A stretch of 55,092 nt of DNA from DSWT01 sp049975385. Lineage in GTDB: Bacteria; Chloroflexota; Anaerolineae; B4-G1; SLSP01. The notes below the pieces were generated by a model that saw only the letters and a list, made by a program, of their open reading frames with translations, ran no database searches and had not been told where the DNA came from. Position numbers and translations under genes: made by a program. The DNA lies in assembly GCA_049975385.1 (NCBI GenBank), contig JBNGDO010000010.1, positions 1-55,092 of the forward strand. The letters are read 5' to 3'. Below, one piece after another: positions 36,946 to 47,000 of this stretch; the stretch's first letter is position 1; every line of letters begins with the position of its first letter.

Positions 36946-37646
36946 TGCAACAAAAAGTAGCCCCCACCCGCAGCAATCTTCTCCGAATGCGCCAGGCGCT
37001 CAAGCTGGCGCAGGAGGGGTACGAAATCCTGGATAAAAAGCGGGAAGTCCTGACCAACGAACTCATTCACCAGGCGTACAACGCCGCAACGCAGCAAAGC
37101 CAGGTCTGGCAAAAACTGGCAGAAGCCTACCGGGCGCTGGAGGAAGCACGACTCTCCATGGGACGGGAGCATCTTGAGTGGACGGCCCTCGCTGTCAACA
37201 AAAGCGTCGAAGTCGAAGTCAAATTGCGCAGCATCATGGGCGTCGTCATTCCTACGGTTGAAGCCCATGGCGAGCCGCCGGAGATGCCCTATGGGTTAGG
37301 CGATACCACTGTGGCCCTCGACGAAGCGGCCGCGCACTTCCGGCAAGTCCTCGACGAAATTCCTATGCTCTCCGAGATCATGATCTCTGTATGGCGGCTG
37401 GCGCGGGAGTTGCAGAAGACACAACGCCGTGTCAATGCACTCCAATACATCTTTATTCCCGAATACGAAGAAATCGTCGCCTTCATCGAAAGCGCACTCG
37501 AAGAACGCGAGCGCGAGGAAATCTTCCGGCTCAAGCGTCTCAAGTCGAAGACGACGACCGCGCGGGTCGGGCCGACGACCCGCGAGTACCAACAACCTTA
37601 CCGGGATATCGGGGGTGGGAAACCGACCTCACACGAATTCGGTTAA
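36945..37646 (+). CDS. V/A-type ATPase subunit D
   Basis: A 233-residue central-shaft subunit. The N-terminal signature VAPTRSNLLRMRQALKLAQE and YEILDKKREVLTNEL are characteristic, as is the C-terminal half QKTQRRVNALQYIFIPEYEE, followed by a charged tail. It forms an antiparallel coiled coil that rotates inside the A3B3 head. The start overlaps the B stop (TGATG). It is the last gene of the operon; no strong terminator was found before the stress-protein gene. Confidence 0.95.
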   Translation: MQQKVAPTRSNLLRMRQALKLAQEGYEILDKKREVLTNELIHQAYNAATQQSQVWQKLAEAYRALEEARLSMGREHLEWTALAVNKSVEVEVKLRSIMGVVIPTVEAHGEPPEMPYGLGDTTVALDEAAAHFRQVLDEIPMLSEIMISVWRLARELQKTQRRVNALQYIFIPEYEEIVAFIESALEEREREEIFRLKRLKSKTTTARVGPTTREYQQPYRDIGGGKPTSHEFG

Positions 37647-37730
37647 GATGTGTATCCTTTGAAAAACATAATGTGGCGAAACCCTATCGGTTCATGGTAG
37701 ATGAGTGTTGAAAAGCATACGGAGGTAGCC

Positions 37731-38198
37731 ATGGAAGCACGAAAAAGCCCGTTTTCGCACATCATCGTCCCCACCGACGGCTCCGAGACTTCGATCAATG
37801 CAGGCCAGTTAGCCATCCACATCGCCTCAATGTGCCCGACCAAAATCACGTTCGTCTATGTGATTGATGATAACAAAGCGGAGGGAGTTTCCAGAACAAC
37901 GCGCAGGACACTGGATGAGGTACATGCAGAATTCAGTGACACGGCTAACCGCTATCTGGACTACCTTTCACGTTTAGCCTCTCATCAAGGCATATCCACC
38001 GCCCGCATCATCCGCTATGGCACACCCTACATCGAAATCACGGAATTGGCGCGAGAAGTCAACGCGGACCTCATCGTCATCGGGCGCGTCGGCGGGCTGG
38101 GAACGCAACGTCTGGCGCGCATCGGCAGCGTAGCCGAACGGGTTATCGAATACGCCCACTGTCCCGTTTTGACCGTCAGGCATACCCCGCACGTTTGA
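37731..38198 (+). CDS. universal stress protein (UspA family)
   Basis: A 155-residue single-domain UspA protein. It opens with FSHIIVPTDGSETSINAGQL and ends with DLIVIGRVGGLGTQRLARIG, then SVAERVIEYAHCPVLTVR. The C-terminal glycine motif resembles the ATP-binding GxxG...GS pattern but with slightly altered spacing, so nucleotide binding is likely, not certain. GGAGG 5 bases before the ATG at 37731 decides the start over the upstream ATG at 37701. It follows the ATPase operon by about 85 bases and may be separately expressed. Confidence 0.9.
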   Translation: MEARKSPFSHIIVPTDGSETSINAGQLAIHIASMCPTKITFVYVIDDNKAEGVSRTTRRTLDEVHAEFSDTANRYLDYLSRLASHQGISTARIIRYGTPYIEITELAREVNADLIVIGRVGGLGTQRLARIGSVAERVIEYAHCPVLTVRHTPHV

Positions 38199-38297
38199 TA
38201 AACCGCCCGTTTGGTACCTGATGGGAATCTGCGTTACAGCTACTGCTGCGTCAAAGAAACACAAAGCCGGCCAATCTACAGGAACAGGGAGACGACC

Positions 38298-38867
38298 ATG
38301 AAAGAAGCCTTGCAGCAGTTTATCACCCAACTCTCAGGGCTCAGGAAACTCAAACCACCATTGCCACCGTGGCTGATCAAGCTGGTTGGGCTGGGATTGG
38401 TCGCGCTGGGCATCTACTTTCTTGCTATGTATGGCGCGGTGCAGGTGCTCACCTGTGTCCATACCGGGGACACAGGCATCACGTGCGATCGCGACCTCAG
38501 ACTATGGGGGATGCTGCCCTTCAAGCACCAACGCATCGCCAACATCACCCGCGTCACAGTGGAAACAAGTTGCCGCACAGGCGGTCGCATCGCCGTGACC
38601 ACCTGTGAGTATGACACCCTCACCCTGCATCCGACCGAAGGCGCGCCTGTCGCCCTACCCAGGAGCTACTACAACCTCCCCTCCGTCCAAGAAGCCGCAA
38701 CTGCACTCCAAAACTACCTCGATCAGCCACAATCAGAGCCGTTCGTTCGACACGATACCAATCTCTTTATGGCTTGGGCGGGATCGCTGTGCGTCGTTCC
38801 GGTTTTCCTTATCTGTGGGATTCTAGTCTTGATCTTTTGGCGCGAAGAGAATGGCGGACGACGTTGA
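38298..38867 (+). CDS. hypothetical two-helix membrane protein
   Basis: A 189-residue protein of unknown family. One transmembrane helix (about 31-52, LIKLVGLGLVALGIYFLAMY) and a second near the C-terminus (about 155-180, WAGSLCVVPVFLICGILVLI) flank a domain of about 100 residues containing four cysteines (LTCVHTGDTGITCD; ETSCRTGGRIAVTTCEYD). The cysteines would favour disulfides if that domain is outside the membrane. GGGAGA precedes the ATG at 38298; the frame upstream to 38211 has no ribosome-binding site. It is convergent with the ABC exporter operon. Confidence 0.68.
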   Translation: MKEALQQFITQLSGLRKLKPPLPPWLIKLVGLGLVALGIYFLAMYGAVQVLTCVHTGDTGITCDRDLRLWGMLPFKHQRIANITRVTVETSCRTGGRIAVTTCEYDTLTLHPTEGAPVALPRSYYNLPSVQEAATALQNYLDQPQSEPFVRHDTNLFMAWAGSLCVVPVFLICGILVLIFWREENGGRR

Positions 38868-38907
38868 CGCGCGAATAACTGTATGATGCCCTGTGTGACG
38901 TGTTCTG

Positions 38908-40758
38908 CTACGCCACCGCTACCCCTTGCCCCCGGAACTGGCTCATGTAGAGATTGTAGTAGAACCCCTGCTGCGTCAATAGCTCCTGGTGCGTGCCGCG
39001 CTCGATGATCTCACCGTCGTTGATGACGAGGATGGTGTCGGCCTCGCGGATGGTGCTCAGACGGTGGGCGATGACGAAGCTGGTGCGGCCGGCCATCAGC
39101 CGCAGCAACGCCTCCTGGATGTGCTGCTCGGTGCGGGTGTCCACACTACTCGTCGCCTCGTCGAGGATGAGGATGCCCGGATCGGCCAAAATGGCACGGG
39201 CGATGGCGAGCAACTGGCGTTGCCCCTGGCTCAGGTTACTGCCACGCTCCGACAGCTCCGTCTCGTACCCTTGCGGCAGACGGCGGATGAACTGGTCGGC
39301 GTTCGCCAGTTTCGCCGCCGCGATTACGTCTTCGTCCGTCGCATCGAGCCGCCCGTAACGGATGTTTTCCATCACCGACTCGGAGAAAAGGAAGGTATCC
39401 TGTAGCACCACACCGAGTCTACGGCGCAGGCTGGCCTTGTTGTAAGCGCGCAAATCCACGTCATCAAGGCGAATGGCGCCGTCCTGGATGTCGTAGAAGC
39501 GCGAAAGCAGGTTGATCATCGTCGTCTTCCCAGCGCCCGTCGGGCCGACCAGCGCTATCGTCTTCCCCGGCTCTGCGTGGAAGCTCATATCTTTGATGAC
39601 GGGAATATCCGGCACGTAGCTGAAGTTCACCCGGTCGAAGACGACGTCGCCTCGCACTTTGTCCAGCACGAGTGCATCGGACGTATCCTGGATTTCGGGC
39701 ACTTGATCCAACAGCTCGAAAACGCGCTCCGTACCGGCCAGCGCGGCCTGAATCTGATTGTACAGGTCGCCCAGGTGACGCAGCGGACCAGCAAAGCGGC
39801 GCGAGTAGTTGTAGAACGTGAGGATCGTACCAACGGTGGCCCACCCCTGGATGATCATCCAGCCGCCCAACCCGGCAAGGATGGCGATGTTGGCGTTGCT
39901 GAAGATGCCCATCAGCGGCGGGATCATCGTCGCGTAGGTCTGGGCGTGGATGCCCACGTCACGCGTCTCCTCGTTGACCCGGTCGAATTTCGCCAGCGTG
40001 GTCGCCTCCTGCCCAAAGGCAACGATCACGCGCTGCCCGCTGAAGATCTCTTCCAATTCGCCATTCAACTGCCCGATGCGCATCTGGAACTCACGAAAGC
40101 CCTGGCGCGTGCGTTTGCCCACCCAGCCGGTGAACCACAGCATCAGCGGGAAGACAAACATCGAACCGAGTGCCAGCCAGAAGTTGATGCTGAACATCAT
40201 AATCACGATGCCGACGAGGGAGAGCATTCCGCCGAACAACTCCGTGACGTTCTGCGCGAGCAAGCGACTGAGCGCGTCCAGGTCGTTAGTCAGGCGGCTC
40301 ATCAAATCGCCGTGCGGGTGGCGGTCGAAATAACTCAGCGACAACGTCTGCAAATGTGCAAACAGTTCCTCCCGTAGCACGCGCATCACCTTTTGTACCA
40401 TGCCCACCATAATCCGCGCCAGCAAGACGCGCATCGCCCACGCCAGGAGGTACGTTGCCAGCAGCAGCAGCGCAATCCGGCCCAGGCCCTCGACGTTGCG
40501 TTGGCTGATAAAGCGGTCAATCGCGACGCCATTGAGATAGGGGCCGGCCAAATCGAGCAGCGTGCTCACTGTCACCAGCACAAACACGGCCACCAACGTT
40601 CCCCGATGGGGGCGCAAATAGCCAAGCAAACGCCGCAATGTACTACGCACATCGCGCGCTTTCTCGATCCGCGTTCCGCGACGCCGCCCGCCCGGCCCGG
40701 GCATCGGAGGGCTGCCTTGCGGTCTTTCACGCGCTGTATCTTGATTTCGTCGTTCCAT
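38908..40758 (-). CDS. ABC exporter half-transporter, canonical ATPase site
   Basis: A 616-residue exporter with six N-terminal transmembrane helices (about 55-350) and a C-terminal nucleotide-binding domain: Walker A VGPTGAGKTT (about 407), signature LSQGQRQ preceded by SERGSN, and Walker B ILILDEATSSVD with the catalytic Glu intact. The first 45 residues are a charged Pro/Gly-rich extension (RPQGSPPMPGPGGRRRGTR). Its start overlaps the stop of the partner gene by one base. The pair resembles LmrCD/BmrCD/TM287-288 multidrug or lipid exporters. The substrate is not predictable. Confidence 0.94.
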   Translation of the reverse strand: MERRNQDTARERPQGSPPMPGPGGRRRGTRIEKARDVRSTLRRLLGYLRPHRGTLVAVFVLVTVSTLLDLAGPYLNGVAIDRFISQRNVEGLGRIALLLLATYLLAWAMRVLLARIMVGMVQKVMRVLREELFAHLQTLSLSYFDRHPHGDLMSRLTNDLDALSRLLAQNVTELFGGMLSLVGIVIMMFSINFWLALGSMFVFPLMLWFTGWVGKRTRQGFREFQMRIGQLNGELEEIFSGQRVIVAFGQEATTLAKFDRVNEETRDVGIHAQTYATMIPPLMGIFSNANIAILAGLGGWMIIQGWATVGTILTFYNYSRRFAGPLRHLGDLYNQIQAALAGTERVFELLDQVPEIQDTSDALVLDKVRGDVVFDRVNFSYVPDIPVIKDMSFHAEPGKTIALVGPTGAGKTTMINLLSRFYDIQDGAIRLDDVDLRAYNKASLRRRLGVVLQDTFLFSESVMENIRYGRLDATDEDVIAAAKLANADQFIRRLPQGYETELSERGSNLSQGQRQLLAIARAILADPGILILDEATSSVDTRTEQHIQEALLRLMAGRTSFVIAHRLSTIREADTILVINDGEIIERGTHQELLTQQGFYYNLYMSQFRGQGVAVA

Positions 40759-42515
40759 TATTTCCCTCCAACGCCATTTCCCAATTGGGACTCATAAATC
40801 TCCCGGTAAATCGGGCTGCGGGCCAGCAGTTCTGCGTGTGTGCCGATGTTTGCAATACGGCCCCTGTCGAGCACGACGATTTTGTCGGCGGTGAGCACCG
40901 TGCTGATGCGCTGCGCGACGACGAAGACGGTCGTCTGGTGCGCCAGTTGCGTGCGCAGCAAGGCATCCAGCGCATCCTGGAGCTTGCTCTCCGTTTCCAC
41001 ATCCACCGCACTGGTGCTATCGTCAAGGATTAGCACGCGCGGATGGACGCACAGCGCGCGCGCAATCGCCAAACGCTGCTTTTGTCCGCCGGAAAGGTTG
41101 ACGCCGCGCTGCCCGATGCGGGTAGCATACCCCTGAGGCATCGCCATAATGAACTCGTGAGCCTGGGCAGCTTTGGCCGCCGCGACCACCTCGTCCTCGG
41201 TGGCTTCCGGACGCCCGTAGCGGATGTTATCACGCACGGTGCCACTGAAGAGTACGGCTTCCTGCAAAGCAATGCCAACTTGTGAGCGCAAGTCGTGTAC
41301 CGGCCAATCGCGCACATCCACCCCATCGATGGTCACACGACCCGCATCCACATCGTAGAAACGCGGGATCAGGTGGATAAGGCTAGACTTTCCGGAGCCG
41401 GTCGCGCCGAGGATAGCAACGGTCTCTCCCGGCTCGGCGACCAGGTTCACTTTGTTAAGCACCTCATCGGCACAGCCGTGATTGTAGCTGAAGCAGACAT
41501 CTTCGAAGGCCACACGCCCGGCTTTCGTCGCCGGCAGATACGTTTCGGCACGAGGCCGGACTTCCGGTTCGTTGTCCAGCACTTCCAGGATACGACCAGC
41601 GGAGGCTTCCGCAGCGGAGAGCGGAGCGGTCATGCTGATCAACATTGTCAACGGGAACAGCGAGAAGACGATGTAGTTGACCGTGGCCATAATTTGCCCC
41701 ACCGACATCTCGCCGGTAATCGCAAGATTGCCCCCGAACCAGATCACCCCAACCGATCCCAGATTGGCAACGGACATCATCAAGGGTGACAGGACGACGA
41801 CGAAATTCAACACCTTGACGGTCTGTGCCATCAGGGCATCGTTCGCCCGTGAAAAGCGCTGCTTTTCGTGCTCGGCCCGCACGAAGGCTTTGACCACGCG
41901 CACACCTGCTAGATTCTCCTGCATCACAGTATTGAGCTTGTCCAACTTTTGCTGGACGATCAAGAACAGCGGACGCGCTTTGACAGCAAAGAGGACGACG
42001 ATGACGAAAAGCAATGGCAGCATCGCTAACCATAACCAAACCAGCCTGGGCGCTGTGATGATCAACATCGTCAAAGCACCGGCAGCCCACAACGGCGCAC
42101 GGGTCAGGATACGCAGGCCCATCATCAAGATCATCTGTACCTGGTTGATGTCACTGGTGGCGCGGACGATGAGTTGCCCGGTCTGCAAGCGATCCAGGTT
42201 ACCAAAGGAGAAGGTCTGCACCTTGCGCACGAACGCACTGCGGATGTCGGCGCCGGTTCGCAATCCCACGCGCACCGAAAGGATGCTGTTGCCCACAGAG
42301 ATCAACGCCTCCAGCAGTGCGACGCCCAACATAAGCAGCGCGGTATTGATGATGACGGGCATATTCTGGGCCCTCACCCCCTCATCGATCACCCGCTGTG
42401 TTAGCCGGGGGATCGACAGGTCGGCAGCAACCACACCCACTAACAACAACAACGCAATGATGGCCTCCTGGCGATAGGGTTTCATGTATTTGAGCAAACG
42501 GAACAATGACTTCAT
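40758..42515 (-). CDS. ABC exporter half-transporter, degenerate ATPase site
   Basis: A 585-residue partner with six transmembrane helices (about 15-315) and a nucleotide-binding domain: Walker A LGATGSGKSS (about 371), signature NLSGGQKQR, and Walker B VLILDDSTSAVD, in which Asp replaces the catalytic Glu. This substitution is the hallmark of the non-hydrolytic site in heterodimeric exporters. AAGGAG lies before the ATG at 42515; the longer frame to 42611 lacks support. It is the first gene of a two-gene operon. Confidence 0.94.
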   Translation of the reverse strand: MKSLFRLLKYMKPYRQEAIIALLLLVGVVAADLSIPRLTQRVIDEGVRAQNMPVIINTALLMLGVALLEALISVGNSILSVRVGLRTGADIRSAFVRKVQTFSFGNLDRLQTGQLIVRATSDINQVQMILMMGLRILTRAPLWAAGALTMLIITAPRLVWLWLAMLPLLFVIVVLFAVKARPLFLIVQQKLDKLNTVMQENLAGVRVVKAFVRAEHEKQRFSRANDALMAQTVKVLNFVVVLSPLMMSVANLGSVGVIWFGGNLAITGEMSVGQIMATVNYIVFSLFPLTMLISMTAPLSAAEASAGRILEVLDNEPEVRPRAETYLPATKAGRVAFEDVCFSYNHGCADEVLNKVNLVAEPGETVAILGATGSGKSSLIHLIPRFYDVDAGRVTIDGVDVRDWPVHDLRSQVGIALQEAVLFSGTVRDNIRYGRPEATEDEVVAAAKAAQAHEFIMAMPQGYATRIGQRGVNLSGGQKQRLAIARALCVHPRVLILDDSTSAVDVETESKLQDALDALLRTQLAHQTTVFVVAQRISTVLTADKIVVLDRGRIANIGTHAELLARSPIYREIYESQLGNGVGGK

Positions 42516-42844
42516 GCAAGGCTCCTTGTGAATACGCGACAGAGTCGCGTTCGGGCTACATTCCTCGCGGCTTGCCGCGATAACGGATCCGGGGCTTGCC
42601 CTGGGGTTCATACCTATGAATACGAATAACGGACTGCGTGCTACATTTCACGCTGTATACGATATTTGTCAAGAAAAGGGGGATCCTTTCATAGCGAAGT
42701 GGAAGTGCAACCCCACAAACGTGATCGTGGATGAGATCACACTTGTGGGGTCGCAGTACAAGCCATTGGTGACTGTGTCGCGTTTGTCAATAAGGCCTTC
42801 GCGCACGCCGGATGGCGCGGGGCGCTCAGAGTTTAGAATAGCGT
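42516..42844. promoter_or_regulatory. intergenic region between ABC operon and hybrid kinase
   Basis: 329 bases with no supported gene. It contains GC-rich snap-back segments near 42565-42580 (CGCGGCTTGCCGCG) and 42588-42606, and a 40-base hairpin at 42711-42750. Two minus-strand TTGACA boxes (near 42664-42671 and 42785-42790) could serve the ABC operon, but neither has a good -10. An 87-codon plus-strand frame here looks non-coding. Confidence 0.45.
42711..42750. terminator. hairpin downstream of the hybrid kinase gene
   Basis: CCCCACAAACGTGATC pairs with GATCACACTTGTGGGG at 14 of 16 positions around 8 bases. It lies about 95 bases past the kinase stop and has no T-run, so a palindromic repeat is an alternative. 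Confidence 0.5.
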
Positions 42845-43960
42845 CTAATTCCCTTGTGCTGGCGGCAGACGAATCGTAAAGGTACTCCCTTCGCCAAGCT
42901 CACTAGCGACGCCGACCTCGCCTTCCATACAAGTAATCAGGGCTTTGACAATGGATAACCCCAAACCGATCCCTTGTTGTTCCATCTTTTCCCGGTCGAT
43001 CTGGCGGAAACGTTCAAAGAGACGGGCCACACCTTGTGGGGAAATTCCAACCCCCTCGTCGGTGACGGCGATTTCTACCCAGCCGTCTACAACTTCCGCC
43101 GACACCGTCACGCGGTCACCCTTTCTGCGGGAGAACTTGATCGCGTTATCGATCAACCGGCTAAGCGCATCGGTGAGAAAACTATCGTAGATCAGCACTG
43201 GAGGCAAACTCCGTGCGATGTCGGTTTCCAGGGTAATACCTTCCCGCTCTGCCTGCGCGCTGAACAAGCCAACGGTGCGCGTGATGATCTCGCCGAGATT
43301 GTCACGCAGCGTCGCTAGAAGCCGGAATTCTCGTTCCAACTGCCCGGTATCCAGTCGCACGATCATCAACAAATCTTCGACCAATGTTCTAAGCCGGTCG
43401 GCACCGCGCCGGATCCCCACCAGATACTGCTGAAATTCGCCGGATGGCAACTCAGCAGCATCTTCCAGGGCCAACTCGGTGTATCCGTAGACGCTGGTCA
43501 ACGGTGTGCGCAACTCATGGCTTAACAGTGTGATAATTTGCTGTTTAAGTTCTTCGAACTCACCCTCTGTCGCTTCACGGATGGCCTCAGCCCGCCCAAT
43601 CCGCGAGCGCACGACCACGAGGAGCTCTTGAGGATCGAAGGGTTTGACGAGGTAATCCTCTGCCCCCATCGCTTTGCCCTTCAGACGATCTTCCTTTTCG
43701 GCCCGTGCTGTCAGAAAGATAAACGGAATTGGCACCCACTCGGGACGGGCATGGATGGCCTCGAAAAACTTGTAACCATCCATCCGAGGCATTGAAATAT
43801 CAGCAATGATGAGATCCGGAATAAGCGTTTGCATGACCTCCAGCCCTTCAACGCCATCACCAGCAGTAATCACCCTGTATCCTTCCATTTCCAACACATC
43901 GCGGATAGCCATCAGCAAAAGATCTTGATCCTCAACAACGAGAATTTGCTTCTTTGTCAT
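42845..43960 (-). CDS. receiver-histidine kinase hybrid
   Basis: A 371-residue protein with an N-terminal receiver domain (ILVVEDQDLLLMAIRDVL; phosphoacceptor Asp near 53 in LIIADISMPRMDGYKF), a HisKA dimerisation domain with its phosphorylatable His near 147 in LLSHELRTPLTSVYGY, and an HATPase_c domain (N box LIDNAIKFSRRKGD, G1 VTDEGVGISPQG, G2 GIGLGLSIVKALI). No sensor domain is present; the receiver probably takes its phosphate or signal from another kinase, plausibly the multi-GAF kinase just upstream. AGGAGG before the ATG at 43960 sets the start. Confidence 0.93.
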   Translation of the reverse strand: MTKKQILVVEDQDLLLMAIRDVLEMEGYRVITAGDGVEGLEVMQTLIPDLIIADISMPRMDGYKFFEAIHARPEWVPIPFIFLTARAEKEDRLKGKAMGAEDYLVKPFDPQELLVVVRSRIGRAEAIREATEGEFEELKQQIITLLSHELRTPLTSVYGYTELALEDAAELPSGEFQQYLVGIRRGADRLRTLVEDLLMIVRLDTGQLEREFRLLATLRDNLGEIITRTVGLFSAQAEREGITLETDIARSLPPVLIYDSFLTDALSRLIDNAIKFSRRKGDRVTVSAEVVDGWVEIAVTDEGVGISPQGVARLFERFRQIDREKMEQQGIGLGLSIVKALITCMEGEVGVASELGEGSTFTIRLPPAQGN

Positions 43961-44016
43961 CGATTCCTCCTCTATCACAAAGCATTGTAGCGCACACGTC
44001 TCAATCGATTCGGATT

Positions 44017-44075
44017 CTATCCGAAAATCGTGCTTGCGAGCGTTTCTGGTGCTTCAACGACGAATTTTCGGATAG
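44017..44075. repeat. inverted repeat after the multi-GAF kinase gene
   Basis: CTATCCGAAAATCGT (44017-44031) and ACGAATTTTCGGATAG (44060-44075) pair with one bulged base around 28 bases. It starts a few bases after the kinase stop; there is no T-run. Confidence 0.55.
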
Positions 44076-44079
44076 GTTC

Positions 44080-47000
44080 CTAGACTTCCATCAAGGGCAT
44101 CCACACCGTAAACGTCGAACCAAGGCCAACTTCACTTTCAACGGTTACCGTGCCGCCATGTAATTCTACTATCTCTTTGACAATTGCCAATCCAAGACCA
44201 CTACCTTGAATGTGCATTTCTTGAGGTTCGCCACCTCGAAAAAACCGCTCGAAGAGATGTTGAATCTCATGTCTAGGAATGCCTATGCCGGTATCCTGCA
44301 CTGTGACCGCAGCCCATGTACGTTTGTCTTTCACGCGACGTTCCGTGGTTATCTGAATCTGTCCCCCATCAGGTGTATAGTTGATTGCATTCTCGATCAG
44401 ATTATTGACCACCTGCATAAACTTGTCATAGTCGACCGAGACCATTGTTTTTCCATTGGTGGCCTGATACGCCATGGTCAAGCCACGCGATTTGGCCAGG
44501 ATATGGTGGCTTATCACAGCCATCTCGGTCAGCGGATTCAGATCGACAATCCGCCTATCCAATTCCAACTGTCCCGCTTCGATTCGTGAAATCTGGAGAA
44601 TGTCCTCCACCAATTTCGAAAGACGATCCACTTCACGATCCAGCGGCTCAAAGTAACGTTCCGCATCTTCCGGCGTACTGCGCTGGATCAACGAAGCATA
44701 CAGACGAATCGAGGTCAATGGCGTGCGCAGTTCGTGCGAAACATTGGAAACAAACTGCGATTTCACGCGATCCAGTGCTTTGAGATAGCTCACGTCATGG
44801 ACGACAACGAGTACAGCAGGACCTACGGTACCCTCTTCACCAAAGATAGGCGAGGCGCTCAATTCCAGATCCAGGCCGGTCAATTCAAGCACAGCATCTG
44901 GGCGGGTATGCGCACGTCGCGCCAGGTCACGAATCGTCTCACGCAGCCGCTCAACATCGGACTCCGGGAGCGAATGGTAGAGCCACATCTTGGCAACTCG
45001 GTTGGCATCCGCGATCTGGCCGTCGCTATCGGTGATGATCATACCATCGGATGTACTGCCGAGGACGGCTTCTAACCAGGCATTCTGCGCCTCGAGTGCA
45101 GCGGTACGCTCGCGCACCCGTCGCTCCAACACCTCAGCATGACGCAACGTTTTCTGAAAAAGACGTGCGTTTTGGAGCGCAATCGAGGCATGATCAGCGA
45201 AGGCTTTGAGCCGCTGCGCCTCCTGCGGGCCGAATTGGTGCGGCGTCAGGCCAGAGACATTGATAAATCCCTCGGTTTTACCGGCGATGCGGATGGGGGC
45301 GGCGACGTAGGCACGGAGCTTTTCCTGCCCACGGGACATACGCCAGCGCGGATCGTGGTGAGTATCGCTCACAAACGTCGGCAGGCCATCCTCAATCATC
45401 TTCACCAGGCTAGGATACGTCATAATCGGAATATTATCGCGACCCTGAGACGGCATAGGGATTTGGTGCTCTTCGTAACCACGCCAGCGGATCATGCGGC
45501 CGATTTCATCCTCGATCAGGATAATGTTGTAGGTATCGCCGCGCACAAAACGCGCCACTTGGTCCAAGATGTAATCCAATACCTGGTCAAAGTCCAGCAC
45601 GCTGCTCACCACCGATGCCGCTGCTTCTAGCGCTTCAGCCAACTCCCGCTGAACGCGCTGCTCCTCGAACAAACGAGCATTCTCGATAGCGATGGCCGCC
45701 TGTTGCGCGAATGCCTGGATCACACGGATATCCTCTTCCGTATACTTCCGCACCCCTCTGTTATCAATGGTCAATGCACCGATGACTTTATCGCGCACCC
45801 ACAACGGCACCCCGATGTTTGAGCGCAGATAAAGCGCTTCATTGAAAGGAACCCAGCCCATATCATTCTGCTGAATATCCTCGATGACGACCACCTCACC
45901 CTCGGCCAAACGGCGATTATATGGATAATCTGCCAGCGAATAACACATCCCTACGGGCGCGTGAGGGGCATTACGTGTGGCAATAACACACAGCGCGTCT
46001 TGTTCGAGAATCTGGACAGTGCCGCTTTCGTATGGGAAAATGCTTTCCAATTGGTCCATAATCAACGTGAGTACCTTTTGCAAGTCCAGGGCGTTGACGA
46101 CCAATGCTGTTTCCTGCAGTCGCTCGGCGACCTCGCGTTGGTGTTGCTCCGCACGGAACAGGCGATCATTCTCGACGGCGATAGCCACCATATCTGCGAT
46201 CTGTTGGAGTGTGGGAATCTGCGCTTGGGTAAGTGCCTGCCGGCTTCCCAGATAGAGCACGCCCATTATCCGCCCGCTGGCAACCAGCGGAAGCACCACG
46301 CGCGTGCGCGCGCCAAGCGCGTGGAGTTCCTGCAACAGTGGATCATCGCACTCGCCGTCCAAATCAACGGCCATATGCGGCTCTCCAGCCTGCACGTGTG
46401 TCTGAATGGGCGGCGGCAGAAGCAGCGCGCTCCCAGCAGGCAACGCCAGGAAGGTGGATTCAACGACCGTGAGTGTGTGGCGTGGTTCATCATTTAGCGC
46501 CAGCACGACTGGTTCACATTCGGCCAGCCCGAACAAGCCTTGCACCAATACCGGGAACGCCTCCTGCATATCGAGTGCGTTCAAAGCACGCGCGACTTCG
46601 CTGATGAACTCTTGCTCATGCACGCGCTGCTGGACCTTGCCAAACAACTGCGCATTGAAGATGGCAATCGCGATGGTTGCGGCCGCAGATTCCAGCAGCC
46701 GGCAGTATTCGGGGATAAAAAAAGCTCGCCCAGGCGCAGAGAGCGTCATCACACCAAGCAAGTCTTCACCACTCAATAAAGGCACACTGACCCCGGACCG
46801 GGGTGCTTCTCCTTCGCTCAACATAAACCAGCGCGGATCGGTTGCAACGTCATCCAACACCACCATCTCCCGGTGTTGGACCACCCAACCGGTCAGCCCT
46901 TCACCTGATTGAAAACGTCCCAGCATAAACTGCAACAGGTCATTGTGGAACCCCACCTGCGCCATCAACTGTATGGCTTCCGTCTCGGCATCGACGGTAA

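Noticed and set aside
37701..37730. upstream ATG start for the universal stress protein
   Set aside because: The ribosome-binding site GGAGG lies between this ATG and the one at 37731, so the latter is used.
42616..42879. 87-codon plus-strand open frame
   Set aside because: It spans a hairpin, has no ribosome-binding site, and overlaps the end of the hybrid kinase gene.
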